Of a stretch of DNA of 64,000 nucleotides, positions 8,926 to 18,351 are shown in pieces (within the stretch, counting starts at the first letter, position 1; each line of letters opens with the position of its first letter). Under the pieces are notes generated by a model. It ran no database searches, was not told the origin of the DNA, and was given only the letters and a program-made list of their open reading frames with translations. A program made the translations under genes and the position numbers. The DNA lies in the NCBI RefSeq assembly GCF_030758935.1, contig NZ_CP132333.1, forward strand, positions 2,542,992 to 2,606,991. Reading direction: 5' to 3'. Origin of the DNA: Geothrix sp. PMB-07 (GTDB lineage: Bacteria > Acidobacteriota > Holophagae > Holophagales > Holophagaceae).

Positions 8926-9873
8926 ATGACCCGAAAAATCGCACTTCTCGCCATCGGCGGCAACGCGCTGCTGAAGGAAAAAGAACGCGGGCTCCAAGAG
9001 GAGCAACTGGAAAACGCCCGGGAAACCTCCGAGATGCTGGCCAAGGTGGTGGCCGAAGGCTACTCCCTGTGCGTGGTGCACGGCAACGGCCCCCAGGTGG
9101 GCAACCTGCTCATCCAGCAGGAAGCGGCCTCGGGCCAGATCCCGCCCTACAGCCTGGATATCTGCGGCGCCATGACCCAGGGCTCCATGGGCTACATGAT
9201 CGAGCGGATGCTCATCAACCGCCTGCGCTTCCTCAAGATTGATGCCCCCGTCACCTCCGTCCTCACGGAAGTGGTGGTGGACAAGGAGGACAAGGGCTTC
9301 CAGGACCCCACCAAGCCCGTGGGCCCCTTCTTCCCCGAATTCCGCGCCCTGGAGCTGATGCGCACCAAGAAGTGGAAGATGAAGGAGGATTCGGGCCGCG
9401 GCTGGCGCAAGGTGGTCCCCTCGCCCAATCCCATCGAGATCGTGCAGCTCGACGCCATCAAGACCCTGCTGGAATCCGGCAGTTCGGTCATCGCCGGCGG
9501 CGGCGGCGGCATCCCCGTCATCCGCGATGCCAGCGGCTTTCTGGTGGGTGTGGAAGCGGTCATCGACAAGGATCGGCTCAGCGCCCTGCTGGCCACCCAG
9601 CTGCAGGCGGATCTCTTCATCATCCTCACGGGTGTCGCCAAGGTGGCCCTCGACTTCGGCAAGCCCACCCAGCGCTGGGTGGACCGTCTTACCGCCAGCG
9701 AGGCCCGGAAGCACCTGGCCGAAGGCCAGTTCCCGCCCGGCAGCATGGGGCCCAAAATCGAAAGCGCCCTGGGTTTCCTGGACGGCGGCGGTCACGAGGT
9801 GCTCATCACCACGGCCGAGGCTCTGGCCACCGAGGATCCCGCCACCGTGGGCACGCGCATTGTGAGGGACTGA
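8926..9873 (+). CDS. arcC: Carbamate kinase
   Basis: 315 residues of the amino-acid kinase fold. It catalyses reversible transfer of phosphate between carbamoyl phosphate and ADP, usually yielding ATP at the end of arginine deiminase or purine/agmatine breakdown. Seen: the N-terminal KIALLAIGGNALL, HGNGPQVGNLL, the CK-specific subdomain containing KPVGPFF, VPSPNPIEIVQ, AGGGGGIPV, VEAVIDKDRLSALLA, and the C terminus GPKIESALGFL...TAEAL. No arginine deiminase or ornithine/carbamoyl transferase gene lies in this window, so its pathway partner is elsewhere or it works alone. Confidence 0.95.
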   Translation: MTRKIALLAIGGNALLKEKERGLQEEQLENARETSEMLAKVVAEGYSLCVVHGNGPQVGNLLIQQEAASGQIPPYSLDICGAMTQGSMGYMIERMLINRLRFLKIDAPVTSVLTEVVVDKEDKGFQDPTKPVGPFFPEFRALELMRTKKWKMKEDSGRGWRKVVPSPNPIEIVQLDAIKTLLESGSSVIAGGGGGIPVIRDASGFLVGVEAVIDKDRLSALLATQLQADLFIILTGVAKVALDFGKPTQRWVDRLTASEARKHLAEGQFPPGSMGPKIESALGFLDGGGHEVLITTAEALATEDPATVGTRIVRD

Positions 9874-9949
9874 CCCGCGCCACAAGGCTTTTCATCGCCC
9901 CTCTTTCATGTTCACCTGGGGGCGCACCGGAGGGCCCATGTACGCCATG

Positions 9950-9963
9950 ATCATTGATCATTG
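9950..9963 (+). repeat. 7-bp tandem duplication ATCATTG x2
   Basis: Two adjacent copies of ATCATTG sit 9 bases after the A of the expected YciI-family start codon ATG 9947 (12 bases after ATG 9938). The extra copy shifts the reading frame. A 7-base gain is a typical slippage product and could revert. Confidence 0.85.
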
Positions 9964-10238
9964 TCCGCTACCGCAAGCCGCTGGCCGAAGTCGAAGCGGT
10001 CACCGAGGCCCACCGAGCCTACCTGCGCGACCTGCAGGCCAAGGGCGTCCTGGTGGCTTCCGGGCCGCTGGAACCCCGCTTCGGCGGCATGTGGATGGTG
10101 CGGGTGCAGGACGAGAATCCCCTGGCGGATCTGGATGCCCTGCGCGATGGCGACCCCTTCTACCAGCACGGCTTGGCCAACTACGAACTGCTGCCCTGGA
10201 AGGTGATGCAAGGCAAGGATGGCCTCGACGCCATCTGA
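9954..10238 (+). CDS. YciI-family protein with 5' end broken by a 7-bp duplication
   Basis: The body (VRYRKPLAEVEAVTEAHRAYLRDLQ... to DGDPFYQHGLANYELLPWKVM) is a full YciI-like domain, with the conserved His in EAHRAYL and the SGPL turn. The natural start should be ATG 9938, behind a GGAGGG ribosome site. From there the frame reads MYAMII and then goes out of frame because ATCATTG is present twice (9950-9956 and 9957-9963). Removing one copy restores MYAMIIVRYRKPL. As it stands only a TTG at 9954 opens the right frame, so expression may be lost or low. Family members are small, dimeric and mostly of unknown substrate. Confidence 0.75.
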   Translation: MIIVRYRKPLAEVEAVTEAHRAYLRDLQAKGVLVASGPLEPRFGGMWMVRVQDENPLADLDALRDGDPFYQHGLANYELLPWKVMQGKDGLDAI

Positions 10239-10249
10239 GCGCGGTACCG

Positions 10250-10654
10250 TTATCGCCGCGGCTGATCTTTCAAGAAGGCCACGAAGCGCATATCGGCATC
10301 ACAGATGTGCTGTTTCAGCCACTCCAGGAGAAAGATCGCCACGTCCATGGTCACCACCTTGCCGCTGGCTTCTTTATCCTGGAACGCCCTCAACCGTGAA
10401 ACCAGGTTGGCGTGGTCGGAGGCGTGGGCCGCGAAGGCTGGGTATGTCGCTTCGCGCATGAAGCGCTCTTCAGCCTGGAAATGCTCGACGGTGTACCGCG
10501 CCAGAAAGGCGAGGGATTCCCGTGCCTGGGCCTGCGAAGAGCCCCCCTTGAAGGACTCTGCCAGGTCGTTGATGGCCGCGAAGAGGCCCTTGTGCTGGGT
10601 GTCGATGGCCTCAATGCCGGTCTCGAACCGGCTGCTCCAGATGGCAATGCTCAT
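10250..10654 (-). CDS. Bacteriohemerythrin
   Basis: 134 residues covering one hemerythrin domain. The diiron ligands are in place: His in FETGIEAIDTQHKGLF, the HFQAEERFM motif, His residues in HASDHANL, and WLKQHICDADMRF near the end. It reversibly binds O2 in the cytoplasm and may store, deliver or sense oxygen. It starts 40 bp after the stop of the large hybrid kinase on the same strand, so the two are probably one transcript. That would fit an oxygen or redox theme for the kinase, but this is inference. Confidence 0.93.
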   Translation of the reverse strand: MSIAIWSSRFETGIEAIDTQHKGLFAAINDLAESFKGGSSQAQARESLAFLARYTVEHFQAEERFMREATYPAFAAHASDHANLVSRLRAFQDKEASGKVVTMDVAIFLLEWLKQHICDADMRFVAFLKDQPRR

Positions 10655-10694
10655 GTGGCGCCTCAGGAAAGGCCAGCCTCGGGCTGGTAGGGAG

Positions 10695-13600
10695 TCACAG
10701 GGAAGGCTCGGGATCGCGGATGGGCCGGATGTTTAGATCTGCAATGGCCCGCTGGATTTCCTTCAGGCTGAAGGGCTTCCGCAGGCTGGATACGCCTGAA
10801 TGCGCCTCCAGCAACGGCGCCACTTCCTGGTCGCTGTAGCCCGTGGCCATGAGCACCCGTAGTTCCGGGCGAAGCGCCAGGATCCTCGGCAGAGCCTCAG
10901 CCCCGCTCATGCCCGGCATGTTCATGTCGAGCACCACCAGATCCGCCTTCTGGCCTGACTCCAGCCAGCGGATGGCGTATTCGGCACCGGGAGCCGTGGC
11001 CACGGTGTGCCCAAGCACCTCCAGCAAGGGTGCGACCGATTCGCGGATCAACTCATCGTCATCCACCAGGAGGATCCGCAGGCGTTCCGGCTCATCCGGA
11101 GCCCCGGCGGAGGGGGCTTCGATCACCGGGGCCATGGCCTCCACCCGCGCCGCAGGGAAGGTCAGGATGGCCTCCGTTCCCTGCCCTGGCTGGCTCTCCA
11201 GACGGAAGGCCCCGTCGTGGGCCTTCATGGTGCCATAGACCATGGACAACCCCAGCCCTGTGCCCTTGCCCAGGGGCTTGGTGGTGAAAAAGGGCTCCAT
11301 GGCCTTGGCCAGCACCTCGGGCGGCATCCCTTCTCCGGTGTCGCGCACACTTAGTCTCAGCCCGCCATCCTCGCTGGGGGCGGTGCGAATGCAGAGGGTT
11401 CCACCGCCGGGCATCGCATCCATGGCGTTCACGCAGAGGTTCATGAGGGCGTGGCTGAGCGCGCCCGGGTCCCCGCGCAACAGCCCAAGGCCCTCCTGCA
11501 GATCCAGTTTGAGGAGGACGCGCTTCAGCGTGGTGTGGCTCAGCAGCTGGCTCATCTCCCGGACCAGGTCATTGAGGTCGATGGGCCTTTCCTCCTGCAA
11601 ATCCTTTTTCGCGAAATAGAGCAGGCTCTTCACCACGCCTCGTCCGCGCATGCAGGCCGTCATGATGGTGTCCAGGCTCTTCACCTCCGGGGCAAAGGGC
11701 TCGGCCTTTTCACGCAGCGCGGAGGCCAAGCCCAGGATGGCGCCCAGCACATTGTTCATATCATGGGCCACGCCACCGGCCAGGCTGCCGAGGCTTTCAA
11801 GCTTCTGGGATTGGTGCAGCTGGAACTCCAGCGAACGGCGTTCCGCCTCCTGGTGCTTCTCGCGAGTGATGTCTTCCTTGATGGCGATGTAGCTCACCAA
11901 CGCCCCGGATTCGTCCCGCACTGGAGCGATGGTGGCGCGTTCGTAAAGGGGTTCGCCGCCCTTCCGGAGGTTCTCGAACTCGCCCACCCAGGTTTCGCCC
12001 CGGGTGAGGGTTGCCCACATCGTGCGATAGGCGGTCTGAGGCGTCCTGCCGGATTTCAGGATCCGCGGATTCCGGCCAATGGCCTCCTCTGCCGAGTACC
12101 CCGTCACCGTGGTGAAGGCAGGATTGACGTACTCGATGATGCCTTCAGGATTCGTAATGATGATGGACAGAGGGCTCTGCTCGAGGGCCACCGAGATTTT
12201 CCGCAGGGACTGCTCTGCCGCTTTCCGCTCCGTGATGTCCTGGATGATGCCCACCATGACCGTGGGCTGCCCCAGGCTGTCCCGGTGGATGTCACCCTGC
12301 CCGTGGACCCAGCGTCTCAAGCCATCCGAGGCTCGCACGATGGGATAATCCAGGTCGAAGCGCTCGTGCCGCTGAATGATTCCGGCCACGTAGGCGCCCA
12401 GCTCATGGCGGAACTCGGGAGCGACGATGCCGATCCAGCCCGCCATGTCCCGCGGATAGTCGGGGCCGATGCCAAAAATCTGCTCAAGGAAGGGGCTGCA
12501 CTGCCAGTGGTCCTCCTGAATGAGCCAGGTATAGGTCCCCACGCGGCCCGCCTCCTGGGCTTCCATGAGCAGCCGTTCACTCTCCAGGAGCGCCACTTCC
12601 GTGTTGCGCCGGTCATCTTCCAGGGCCAGGTGGTCGATGGCGAAGGAGATGTCCATGGCTGCTTCTTCCAGCAGCGCCACTTCGGCCGCCCCGAAAAACC
12701 CCACTTGCTTGGAATAGACTGCGATGGCCCCGATGACGGCTCCAGCGCGGCGGATGGGGAAGGCCGCCACGGATTGGAAGCCGGAGGCGTTCGCCTCATC
12801 CCACCAGGCTTCGCAACCTTCCGCGGTGAGAAAGCCATTCTCCACATAGGCCGTTTCGAGCTGAATGGCCCGCCCCATGGGGCCTGCGCCCAGCGGTGAA
12901 TCGCCGCATTCCACACGGATGCGGTCGAGGTAGCCCGTCTGGTCGCCATGGCGGGCCGCCACCATCACCCGTTGCGAATGGGCCTCCCGCAGGCCGATCC
13001 AAGCCATGTCGAACTGGCCGAAAACCACCATGACTTCACAGATCTTGTCGAACAGCGCCTCCTGGTTGGGTGACCACACGATGGCCTGGTTCACCTGGCT
13101 CAGGGCCGCGTAGAGCTGGGACATCTTGCGGAGTTCCGCCTCCTGGGCACGGCGCTCGGTGATGTCACGGATGAACGCGATGACGCACAGTTGCCCATCC
13201 AGGTCACGCGCCCGTGCGCTGACCTCCACTGGGAAGGGGCTGCCGTCCTTCCGGCAATGGATCGATTCAAACCGGAGGGAACGGTGGGCCTTGGTCATGT
13301 CGAACAAATCGATACCCGCCTGCCGCGATTCCGGCACACGCAGGTCCAGCACGTTCATCTGCAGCCATTCCCCACGGCTGTAGCCGTAGCAGGCCTCGGC
13401 CTGGAGGTTGGCATCGAGGACGCGGCCTTCGCTGTCCGTGAGGAGGATGCTGTCGTTGGCTTCGCGCATCAACCACTCGAAGCGCTGGGAGAGATCCAGC
13501 TGCTTGCGCACCATGCGGGCCTCGTGGCGCCAGATCAGCAGCCCCAGGCCCACTCCGAGCAGCATGAGGGCGCCCACGAGCCCCAGACCGCCCGCCCAGA

Positions 13601-15209
13601 CCCGCTGGCGGAGGGGCCCGTAGACCTCGGCCGTATCCACTTTGGCCACCATGTGCCAATCAGTGCCCGGCACCCGCTTGAGCACAGAGAGAACAGGTAT
13701 GCCCCGGTAGTCGATGCCATCCAACAGGCCCTCCCGCCCCTGGATGGCCAGCGCGGCGGGCAACTTGGGATGGGCCGCCAGGGGAAAACGGAGCTTCAGG
13801 GCTGTGCCGGTCTGATGGCGCAGTTCGCTCAGAAAGAGGACATCGCCGCCATCCTGTCGGACCAGCAATGTCTCGGCCGTGCGGCTGCGGGTAGGCCAGG
13901 ACTGGATCAACGGGTACAGGAAATGCCGGGGATCAATCCGAAGGGCCAGCATGCCTTCGGCCCTGGAACCGGTGGACCCGCTCCTGATGGGGATCCAGAG
14001 GCTCATGTGGACTTCCCCCTGGCCATCATCGCGGTGCAGGTCCTGCAGGACCACCTTCCGTTCGGAATAGGCCTGCTTCATGGCGGCGACGTCCCGATCG
14101 AGTTGCGGCGGCTCCAGGCGCGCCTGGGCAGAGGGATCTAACCCAGCGGGTGCAGATGACCGCACCTGCCCCTTGGCATCGTAGAGCACCACCTGAGCGT
14201 AGGTGTCGTGCTGAAGCAGACCTTGCATCCAGCCCACGACCTCCCGCTCGGATGGCGCTGCGGGCGAGTGCGACAAGTAGCGGTGCAGCTGCTCCTGCAT
14301 CATGGCGTTTCTGTGAATCTGCTCGGCGTCGGCCCGCCGTTCCTCCATCCACTCGGCGATCTGGCGGGATTTCAGTTCGGCGATGGTGGCCAATTCCTCC
14401 CGGGCCCGCCCCCGGGCCTCCTCCACCTGCCAACGCATGATGTAGGAGCCCGCGAACAAAACCAGAGTGCTGATCGCCAAGAAGAGCAGCAACCCCATGG
14501 CCGAAAGCCCGAACACCGTCCAGGTGGGATCCCGACGTCCTCCGGGATGGAAGGCGGCCAGCGGCCAAGTGTCCCGGCCGCAATTGGAGAGCAGCGCAAG
14601 GCCCAGGAACATCCCGCACAAGGCCATCGGAAGGGACATGGGAATGCTGTCCGTCCCATAAAGGAGCGGCACACCCACTGCATAGCTGATCAAGACCAGC
14701 AACCCCATGCCCAGAGGCACCAACGCCACCAAGGCCGAGACCTGCCGGGCGCCCCGGGAGGGGAAAGCTGCGGTCCATCTTCCGAGATGGGACAGGGCTG
14801 CCGCAAATAGCGCGACCTCTGTCAGCGGCGAGGACATTTGCACGCCCGGTCGGTTGAGCGCCAGCCAGCGCTCGAGGGGAAAGGCGCCTCCGGCCGGGTG
14901 ACCCACGATAAGACCGAGGTTTATGGCAGCCACGAAGCCAGCCATCCAGCAGGAGAGGCGGCGAATGATCGGCACGGGGGGCTTGCAGTCCAGGATGAGC
15001 AGCGCGACGGCAAGGAGAAGCACGAGAACCACCGCTGCCGGAGCCATGGGGACCGCGTCCCGGCTCAGCGCGGCAAGGGTGGACCTGCCGATCACCGTGC
15101 CCAGAAGTGACAGCAAGGCCACGAAGCCGGCAATCAGACAAAGCACCACCCTCAGACGAAGGGCTGAAGGAAGCGGTGGTGTTCCCTCGCGGGTGGGCGA
15201 TTCATGCAT
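10695..15209 (-). CDS. Multi-PAS/GAF hybrid sensor histidine kinase
   Basis: 1504 residues. About seven membrane segments lie in residues 20-280, followed by an extracytoplasmic sensor-like region (about 285-540) and an eighth membrane segment (about 545-570). The cytoplasmic part holds PAS (about 585-700), GAF (about 720-870), PAS (about 885-1010) and PAS (about 1015-1135), the last two followed by PAC-like motifs (GIIQDITERKAA, AIKEDITREK). HisKA has His1149 in GVAHDMNNVLG. The ATPase domain has NLCVNAMDAMPGGG, DTGEGMP, FFTTKPLGKGTGLGLSMV. A C-terminal receiver has Asp1428 in VVLDMNMPG and the lysine in LRKPFS. The terminal receiver suggests a phosphorelay or self-control. Bacteriohemerythrin follows at once. 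Confidence 0.93.
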   Translation of the reverse strand: MHESPTREGTPPLPSALRLRVVLCLIAGFVALLSLLGTVIGRSTLAALSRDAVPMAPAAVVLVLLLAVALLILDCKPPVPIIRRLSCWMAGFVAAINLGLIVGHPAGGAFPLERWLALNRPGVQMSSPLTEVALFAAALSHLGRWTAAFPSRGARQVSALVALVPLGMGLLVLISYAVGVPLLYGTDSIPMSLPMALCGMFLGLALLSNCGRDTWPLAAFHPGGRRDPTWTVFGLSAMGLLLFLAISTLVLFAGSYIMRWQVEEARGRAREELATIAELKSRQIAEWMEERRADAEQIHRNAMMQEQLHRYLSHSPAAPSEREVVGWMQGLLQHDTYAQVVLYDAKGQVRSSAPAGLDPSAQARLEPPQLDRDVAAMKQAYSERKVVLQDLHRDDGQGEVHMSLWIPIRSGSTGSRAEGMLALRIDPRHFLYPLIQSWPTRSRTAETLLVRQDGGDVLFLSELRHQTGTALKLRFPLAAHPKLPAALAIQGREGLLDGIDYRGIPVLSVLKRVPGTDWHMVAKVDTAEVYGPLRQRVWAGGLGLVGALMLLGVGLGLLIWRHEARMVRKQLDLSQRFEWLMREANDSILLTDSEGRVLDANLQAEACYGYSRGEWLQMNVLDLRVPESRQAGIDLFDMTKAHRSLRFESIHCRKDGSPFPVEVSARARDLDGQLCVIAFIRDITERRAQEAELRKMSQLYAALSQVNQAIVWSPNQEALFDKICEVMVVFGQFDMAWIGLREAHSQRVMVAARHGDQTGYLDRIRVECGDSPLGAGPMGRAIQLETAYVENGFLTAEGCEAWWDEANASGFQSVAAFPIRRAGAVIGAIAVYSKQVGFFGAAEVALLEEAAMDISFAIDHLALEDDRRNTEVALLESERLLMEAQEAGRVGTYTWLIQEDHWQCSPFLEQIFGIGPDYPRDMAGWIGIVAPEFRHELGAYVAGIIQRHERFDLDYPIVRASDGLRRWVHGQGDIHRDSLGQPTVMVGIIQDITERKAAEQSLRKISVALEQSPLSIIITNPEGIIEYVNPAFTTVTGYSAEEAIGRNPRILKSGRTPQTAYRTMWATLTRGETWVGEFENLRKGGEPLYERATIAPVRDESGALVSYIAIKEDITREKHQEAERRSLEFQLHQSQKLESLGSLAGGVAHDMNNVLGAILGLASALREKAEPFAPEVKSLDTIMTACMRGRGVVKSLLYFAKKDLQEERPIDLNDLVREMSQLLSHTTLKRVLLKLDLQEGLGLLRGDPGALSHALMNLCVNAMDAMPGGGTLCIRTAPSEDGGLRLSVRDTGEGMPPEVLAKAMEPFFTTKPLGKGTGLGLSMVYGTMKAHDGAFRLESQPGQGTEAILTFPAARVEAMAPVIEAPSAGAPDEPERLRILLVDDDELIRESVAPLLEVLGHTVATAPGAEYAIRWLESGQKADLVVLDMNMPGMSGAEALPRILALRPELRVLMATGYSDQEVAPLLEAHSGVSSLRKPFSLKEIQRAIADLNIRPIRDPEPSL

Positions 15210-15613
15210 CGGTTGCGGTCCACCCAGTCTTTCGGACGAAAATTCTGAACACTGAACCTTGGTTAACTTGGATTTTTCTCAAGTTTCATTCATTAACCAC
15301 CACATTGAAGGGACTGGGCATCTCAGCTGTGACTGCCATCACACCTGGGGCAGCCATTGCTTAGTCCCCTCCCTGCTGCGCCGATGAAGGTTGAGCTGTG
15401 ATTGATGCAAGTGATGGTGATTTTCCAGCCTAGCCTCATCGACGAAGGTAAATTTTCGATAAAGAATAATGAAAAATACTCGCACTCATACCCCACCCAC
15501 AGGTCGTATAAATTGAACCACCTCCACTTCCGGCATCAAATGGCAAAGGTTGCTCAACTGCAAAATTAGCCCAGTTATCCCTCCCACAGGATGAAATCAC
15601 GGCGAGGTTCTCC
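15210..15613. other. 404-bp divergent intergenic region, no gene seen
   Basis: It separates the hybrid kinase (minus) from the carbonic anhydrase (plus) and must hold both promoters. It is clearly more AT-rich than its surroundings, especially 15235-15310 and 15440-15490. No credible ORF or terminator was found, nor an RNA structure I recognise. TGGCAAAGGTTGCT near 15540 resembles a sigma54 site but has the wrong spacing. Confidence 0.5.
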
Positions 15614-16540
15614 ATGACATCCACGACCTCTCTCCTGGCACTGCTGCTCACAGCCACGCCCTTCCTTGCCGCGCACCAGGAGGAGCCGCGGAGCGCCTTC
15701 AAGGAGGATCACGCCAAGCCGCGAGCTGGGCGACTGGAAGCCAAGGAGGCGAAGAAGAAGACGGCTCATGGCAGCGAGGCCAAGACTGCCCAGGATCCAG
15801 CGGCACGGTTGAAAGCCCTCGAACAGGAGAATCAGCGGCTGCGGCAGGAACTCGCCGCGAAGAATGGCGCGGCTGGATCCCAACCCGGGGCGGAATCGGC
15901 CTCGCCCGAGGGCGCGCTTGCGGAGCTCAAGGCGGGCAACGCGCGTTTTGCCGCAGGCACCCGCACCCGCACCCAGATGGGTTACAACGATGCGGCCTTG
16001 CGAGCCACCCTTGCCAAGGGCCAGGCGCCTTTCGCCGTCATCGTCACCTGCAGCGACAGCCGCCTGGGCGACAACTTCATCTTCGATCAGGAACTGGGGC
16101 GCCTCTTCACGGTGCGCGAAGCCGGCAACTGTCCCGATACCCAGAGCCTGGCCAGCATCGAGTACGCCGTGGAGCACCTGGGCTCCAAGGTGGTGGTGGT
16201 GATGGGCCACGAATCCTGCGGCGCCGTGAAGGCGGTCCTGGAATCGGGCCCCACCCCCCTTCCCGGCAACCTCTGGAGCCTGCAGGCCGCCATGTCGGGC
16301 CTGGTGGAAAGCGTTCCCCATGCAGCCAATGAACCCGCCAGCGCGCACATGGCCCACCTGGTGGAAGCCAATGCCCGGCGCCAGGCCAAGGTGGTGCTGA
16401 GCCGCAGCGCCATCGTCCAACACCTGTGCGAGACCGGGAAGCTCAACGTCGTGCCTGCCGTCTACGAATTGGCCAGCGGCCAGGTGCGCTTCCTTCCGGC
16501 GGTGTCCCTGGATGCCCCCAACACCGAAACCCATCACTGA
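15614..16540 (+). CDS. Exported beta-class carbonic anhydrase
   Basis: 308 residues. A signal peptide occupies about residues 1-20 (LLALLLTATPFLAA). Then comes a charged Lys/Glu-rich linker with a short coiled coil (ARLKALEQENQRLRQELA, about 75-95), and a beta-carbonic anhydrase domain from about 105. Zinc ligands are visible: Cys and Asp in VTCSDSRLGDN, His and Cys in MGHESCGAV. The enzyme interconverts CO2 and bicarbonate, here in the periplasm. The coiled coil suggests oligomerisation or anchoring. It lies 15 bp upstream of the first chemoreceptor gene, so it may be co-transcribed with the chemotaxis genes. Confidence 0.92.
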   Translation: MTSTTSLLALLLTATPFLAAHQEEPRSAFKEDHAKPRAGRLEAKEAKKKTAHGSEAKTAQDPAARLKALEQENQRLRQELAAKNGAAGSQPGAESASPEGALAELKAGNARFAAGTRTRTQMGYNDAALRATLAKGQAPFAVIVTCSDSRLGDNFIFDQELGRLFTVREAGNCPDTQSLASIEYAVEHLGSKVVVVMGHESCGAVKAVLESGPTPLPGNLWSLQAAMSGLVESVPHAANEPASAHMAHLVEANARRQAKVVLSRSAIVQHLCETGKLNVVPAVYELASGQVRFLPAVSLDAPNTETHH

Positions 16541-16555
16541 TCCTGGAGATCCGCC

Positions 16556-18277
16556 ATGCTGACCAACCTCAAGATCGGTGCCCGCCTCGGCCTCGGTTTC
16601 GGCCTCATTCTCGCCCTGCTCATGGTGGTCATGGGCGTGGGCCTTAACCGCATGGGCGTCATCGGCGAGAACACGAAGGAGATTGTCGAGCACTACAACA
16701 TGCAGGAACGGCTGGCCTACGACATGGCCGAGCAGCAGCACATCGTTTCCCGTGTCATGCGCACCATCATCCTGGAAGCCGATTCGGCGGAAAAAAAGAA
16801 ATACGACTCAAAGCTGGAGGAAGCCCGAAAAGCCTACGACGAATCCGCCTCCAAATTGCAGGCCAGCCTGCGCTCGGAGGAATCCAAGAAGCTGTTCAGC
16901 GCCGTCCAGTCCGCCCGGGAAAAGGTCCGCCCCTCCAACAACAAGGTGCTCGATCTTTCCCTCAAGGGTGGCCGGGACAAGGAGGCTGCGGCCGTCCTGA
17001 TCGATGAGGTGCAGCCCCAGGCCAACGCCTTGCAGAAAGACATCGATGATCTGGTTGCCTACCTCAAGGCGGCCACGGCCAAACGCTACGGCGAAGCCAA
17101 GGCCGCCGAGTCGCAGGCCACCACGTACATGATCACCATTTCCGTGGCAGCCCTTCTCGCCGGCATCGTTCTGGCCTTGTTCATCACCCGCAGCGTGACC
17201 AAGCCCTTGGCGGCCATGGGCGCGGTCATCGAAACCGTGGCCCAGGGTGACCTCACCCAGCGTGTGGAGATCGACTCCAAGGACGAACTGGGCGAACTGG
17301 GCCGCATCCTCAACAGCACCAACGAAGGGCTGCGGGAGATGGTGCTGCAGATCCAGGAAAGCGCCCTCGCCATCAGCACCGCCTCGGGCGAGATCTCCAT
17401 GGGCAACACCGATCTCAGCCGCCGCACCGAAGAGCAGGCCGCCAGCCTGGAAGAAACGGCCAGCAGCATGGAGCAGATCACCAGCAACGTGAACCAGACC
17501 GCCGACAACGCCCGTTCAGCCAACACCGAATCCAACAAGGCGCGCCAGATCGCCCAGGATGGTGGCGCCGCCGTCACCCAGGTCATCGCCGCCATGGAGG
17601 CCATCAACCAGTCCTCGGCCAAGATCAACGAGATCATCGGCGTGGTCGATGAAATCGCCTTCCAGACCAACCTGCTGGCCCTGAACGCGGCCGTGGAAGC
17701 GGCGCGAGCCGGGGAGCAGGGCCGCGGCTTTGCCGTGGTGGCCGCGGAAGTACGCAACCTGGCCAAGCGCAGCGCCGACGCGGCCAAGGAGATCAAAGGC
17801 CTCATCCGCGAAAGCGTGGCCAAATCCATGGATGGCAACAAGGTGGCGGCCCATGCGGGTGACACCATCCAGGAGGTGGTAACCAACGTGCAGCGCGTCA
17901 CCTCGCTGGTGAGCGAGATCGCCAATGCCACTCAGGAACAGAGCACGGGCCTCAACGAGATCAACAAGGCCGTGGTTTCCATGGATGAAGTGACGCAGCA
18001 GAACGCGGCCCTGGTGGAAGAATCCGCCGCGGCGGCCGAATCCATGGATGCCCAGGCCCATGCCCTGACGGAAATCGTGGCCCGTTTCAAAACCGGCGTC
18101 GAAGTCCGCCGCACCCAGGCGGCCCGGCCCAAACCCCAGGGGCCCGCAGCCCAAAGCGCTGCCAAACCCGCCAGAGCTGCGGTGAAGCGCGGCCCTGCCC
18201 GCCCTGAAATCGCCCATGCCAGGCCCACGGTCGCCACACCGAAAAGCGACGAGGACGGCTCCTGGGAAGCCTTCTGA
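16556..18277 (+). CDS. Methyl-accepting chemotaxis protein with 4HB-type sensor and CheR-tethering tail
   Basis: 573 residues. The first membrane segment is at about 10-32, a four-helix-bundle-like periplasmic sensor at about 33-187, and the second membrane segment at about 190-210 ([20 protein letters not shown]). HAMP follows (about 211-265), then a cytoplasmic signalling hairpin whose tip reads [21 protein letters not shown] Pro/Ala/Lys-rich linker leads to the C-terminal SWEAF, a match to the xWxxF pentapeptide that tethers CheR and CheB. It couples ligand sensing to CheA through CheW. The ligand is unknown. The signalling half is nearly identical to the next gene. Confidence 0.95.
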   Translation: MLTNLKIGARLGLGFGLILALLMVVMGVGLNRMGVIGENTKEIVEHYNMQERLAYDMAEQQHIVSRVMRTIILEADSAEKKKYDSKLEEARKAYDESASKLQASLRSEESKKLFSAVQSAREKVRPSNNKVLDLSLKGGRDKEAAAVLIDEVQPQANALQKDIDDLVAYLKAATAKRYGEAKAAESQATTYMITISVAALLAGIVLALFITRSVTKPLAAMGAVIETVAQGDLTQRVEIDSKDELGELGRILNSTNEGLREMVLQIQESALAISTASGEISMGNTDLSRRTEEQAASLEETASSMEQITSNVNQTADNARSANTESNKARQIAQDGGAAVTQVIAAMEAINQSSAKINEIIGVVDEIAFQTNLLALNAAVEAARAGEQGRGFAVVAAEVRNLAKRSADAAKEIKGLIRESVAKSMDGNKVAAHAGDTIQEVVTNVQRVTSLVSEIANATQEQSTGLNEINKAVVSMDEVTQQNAALVEESAAAAESMDAQAHALTEIVARFKTGVEVRRTQAARPKPQGPAAQSAAKPARAAVKRGPARPEIAHARPTVATPKSDEDGSWEAF

Positions 18278-18351
18278 AACCCGCCTTCACCGCCAGTCCA
18301 CCCCCAAGGGAGCAAGGTCAACCCCTAACCCGGAAGCATCAGGAGGCTCGC

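Noticed and set aside
9938-10399. 163-residue frame from ATG 9938
   Set aside because: After six residues it leaves the YciI frame and becomes shadow-like; it is the product of the 7-bp duplication.
15538-15556. TGGCAAAGGTTGCT as a sigma54 promoter for the carbonic anhydrase
   Set aside because: GG and GC are 8 bases apart instead of 10, so sigma54 would not fit.
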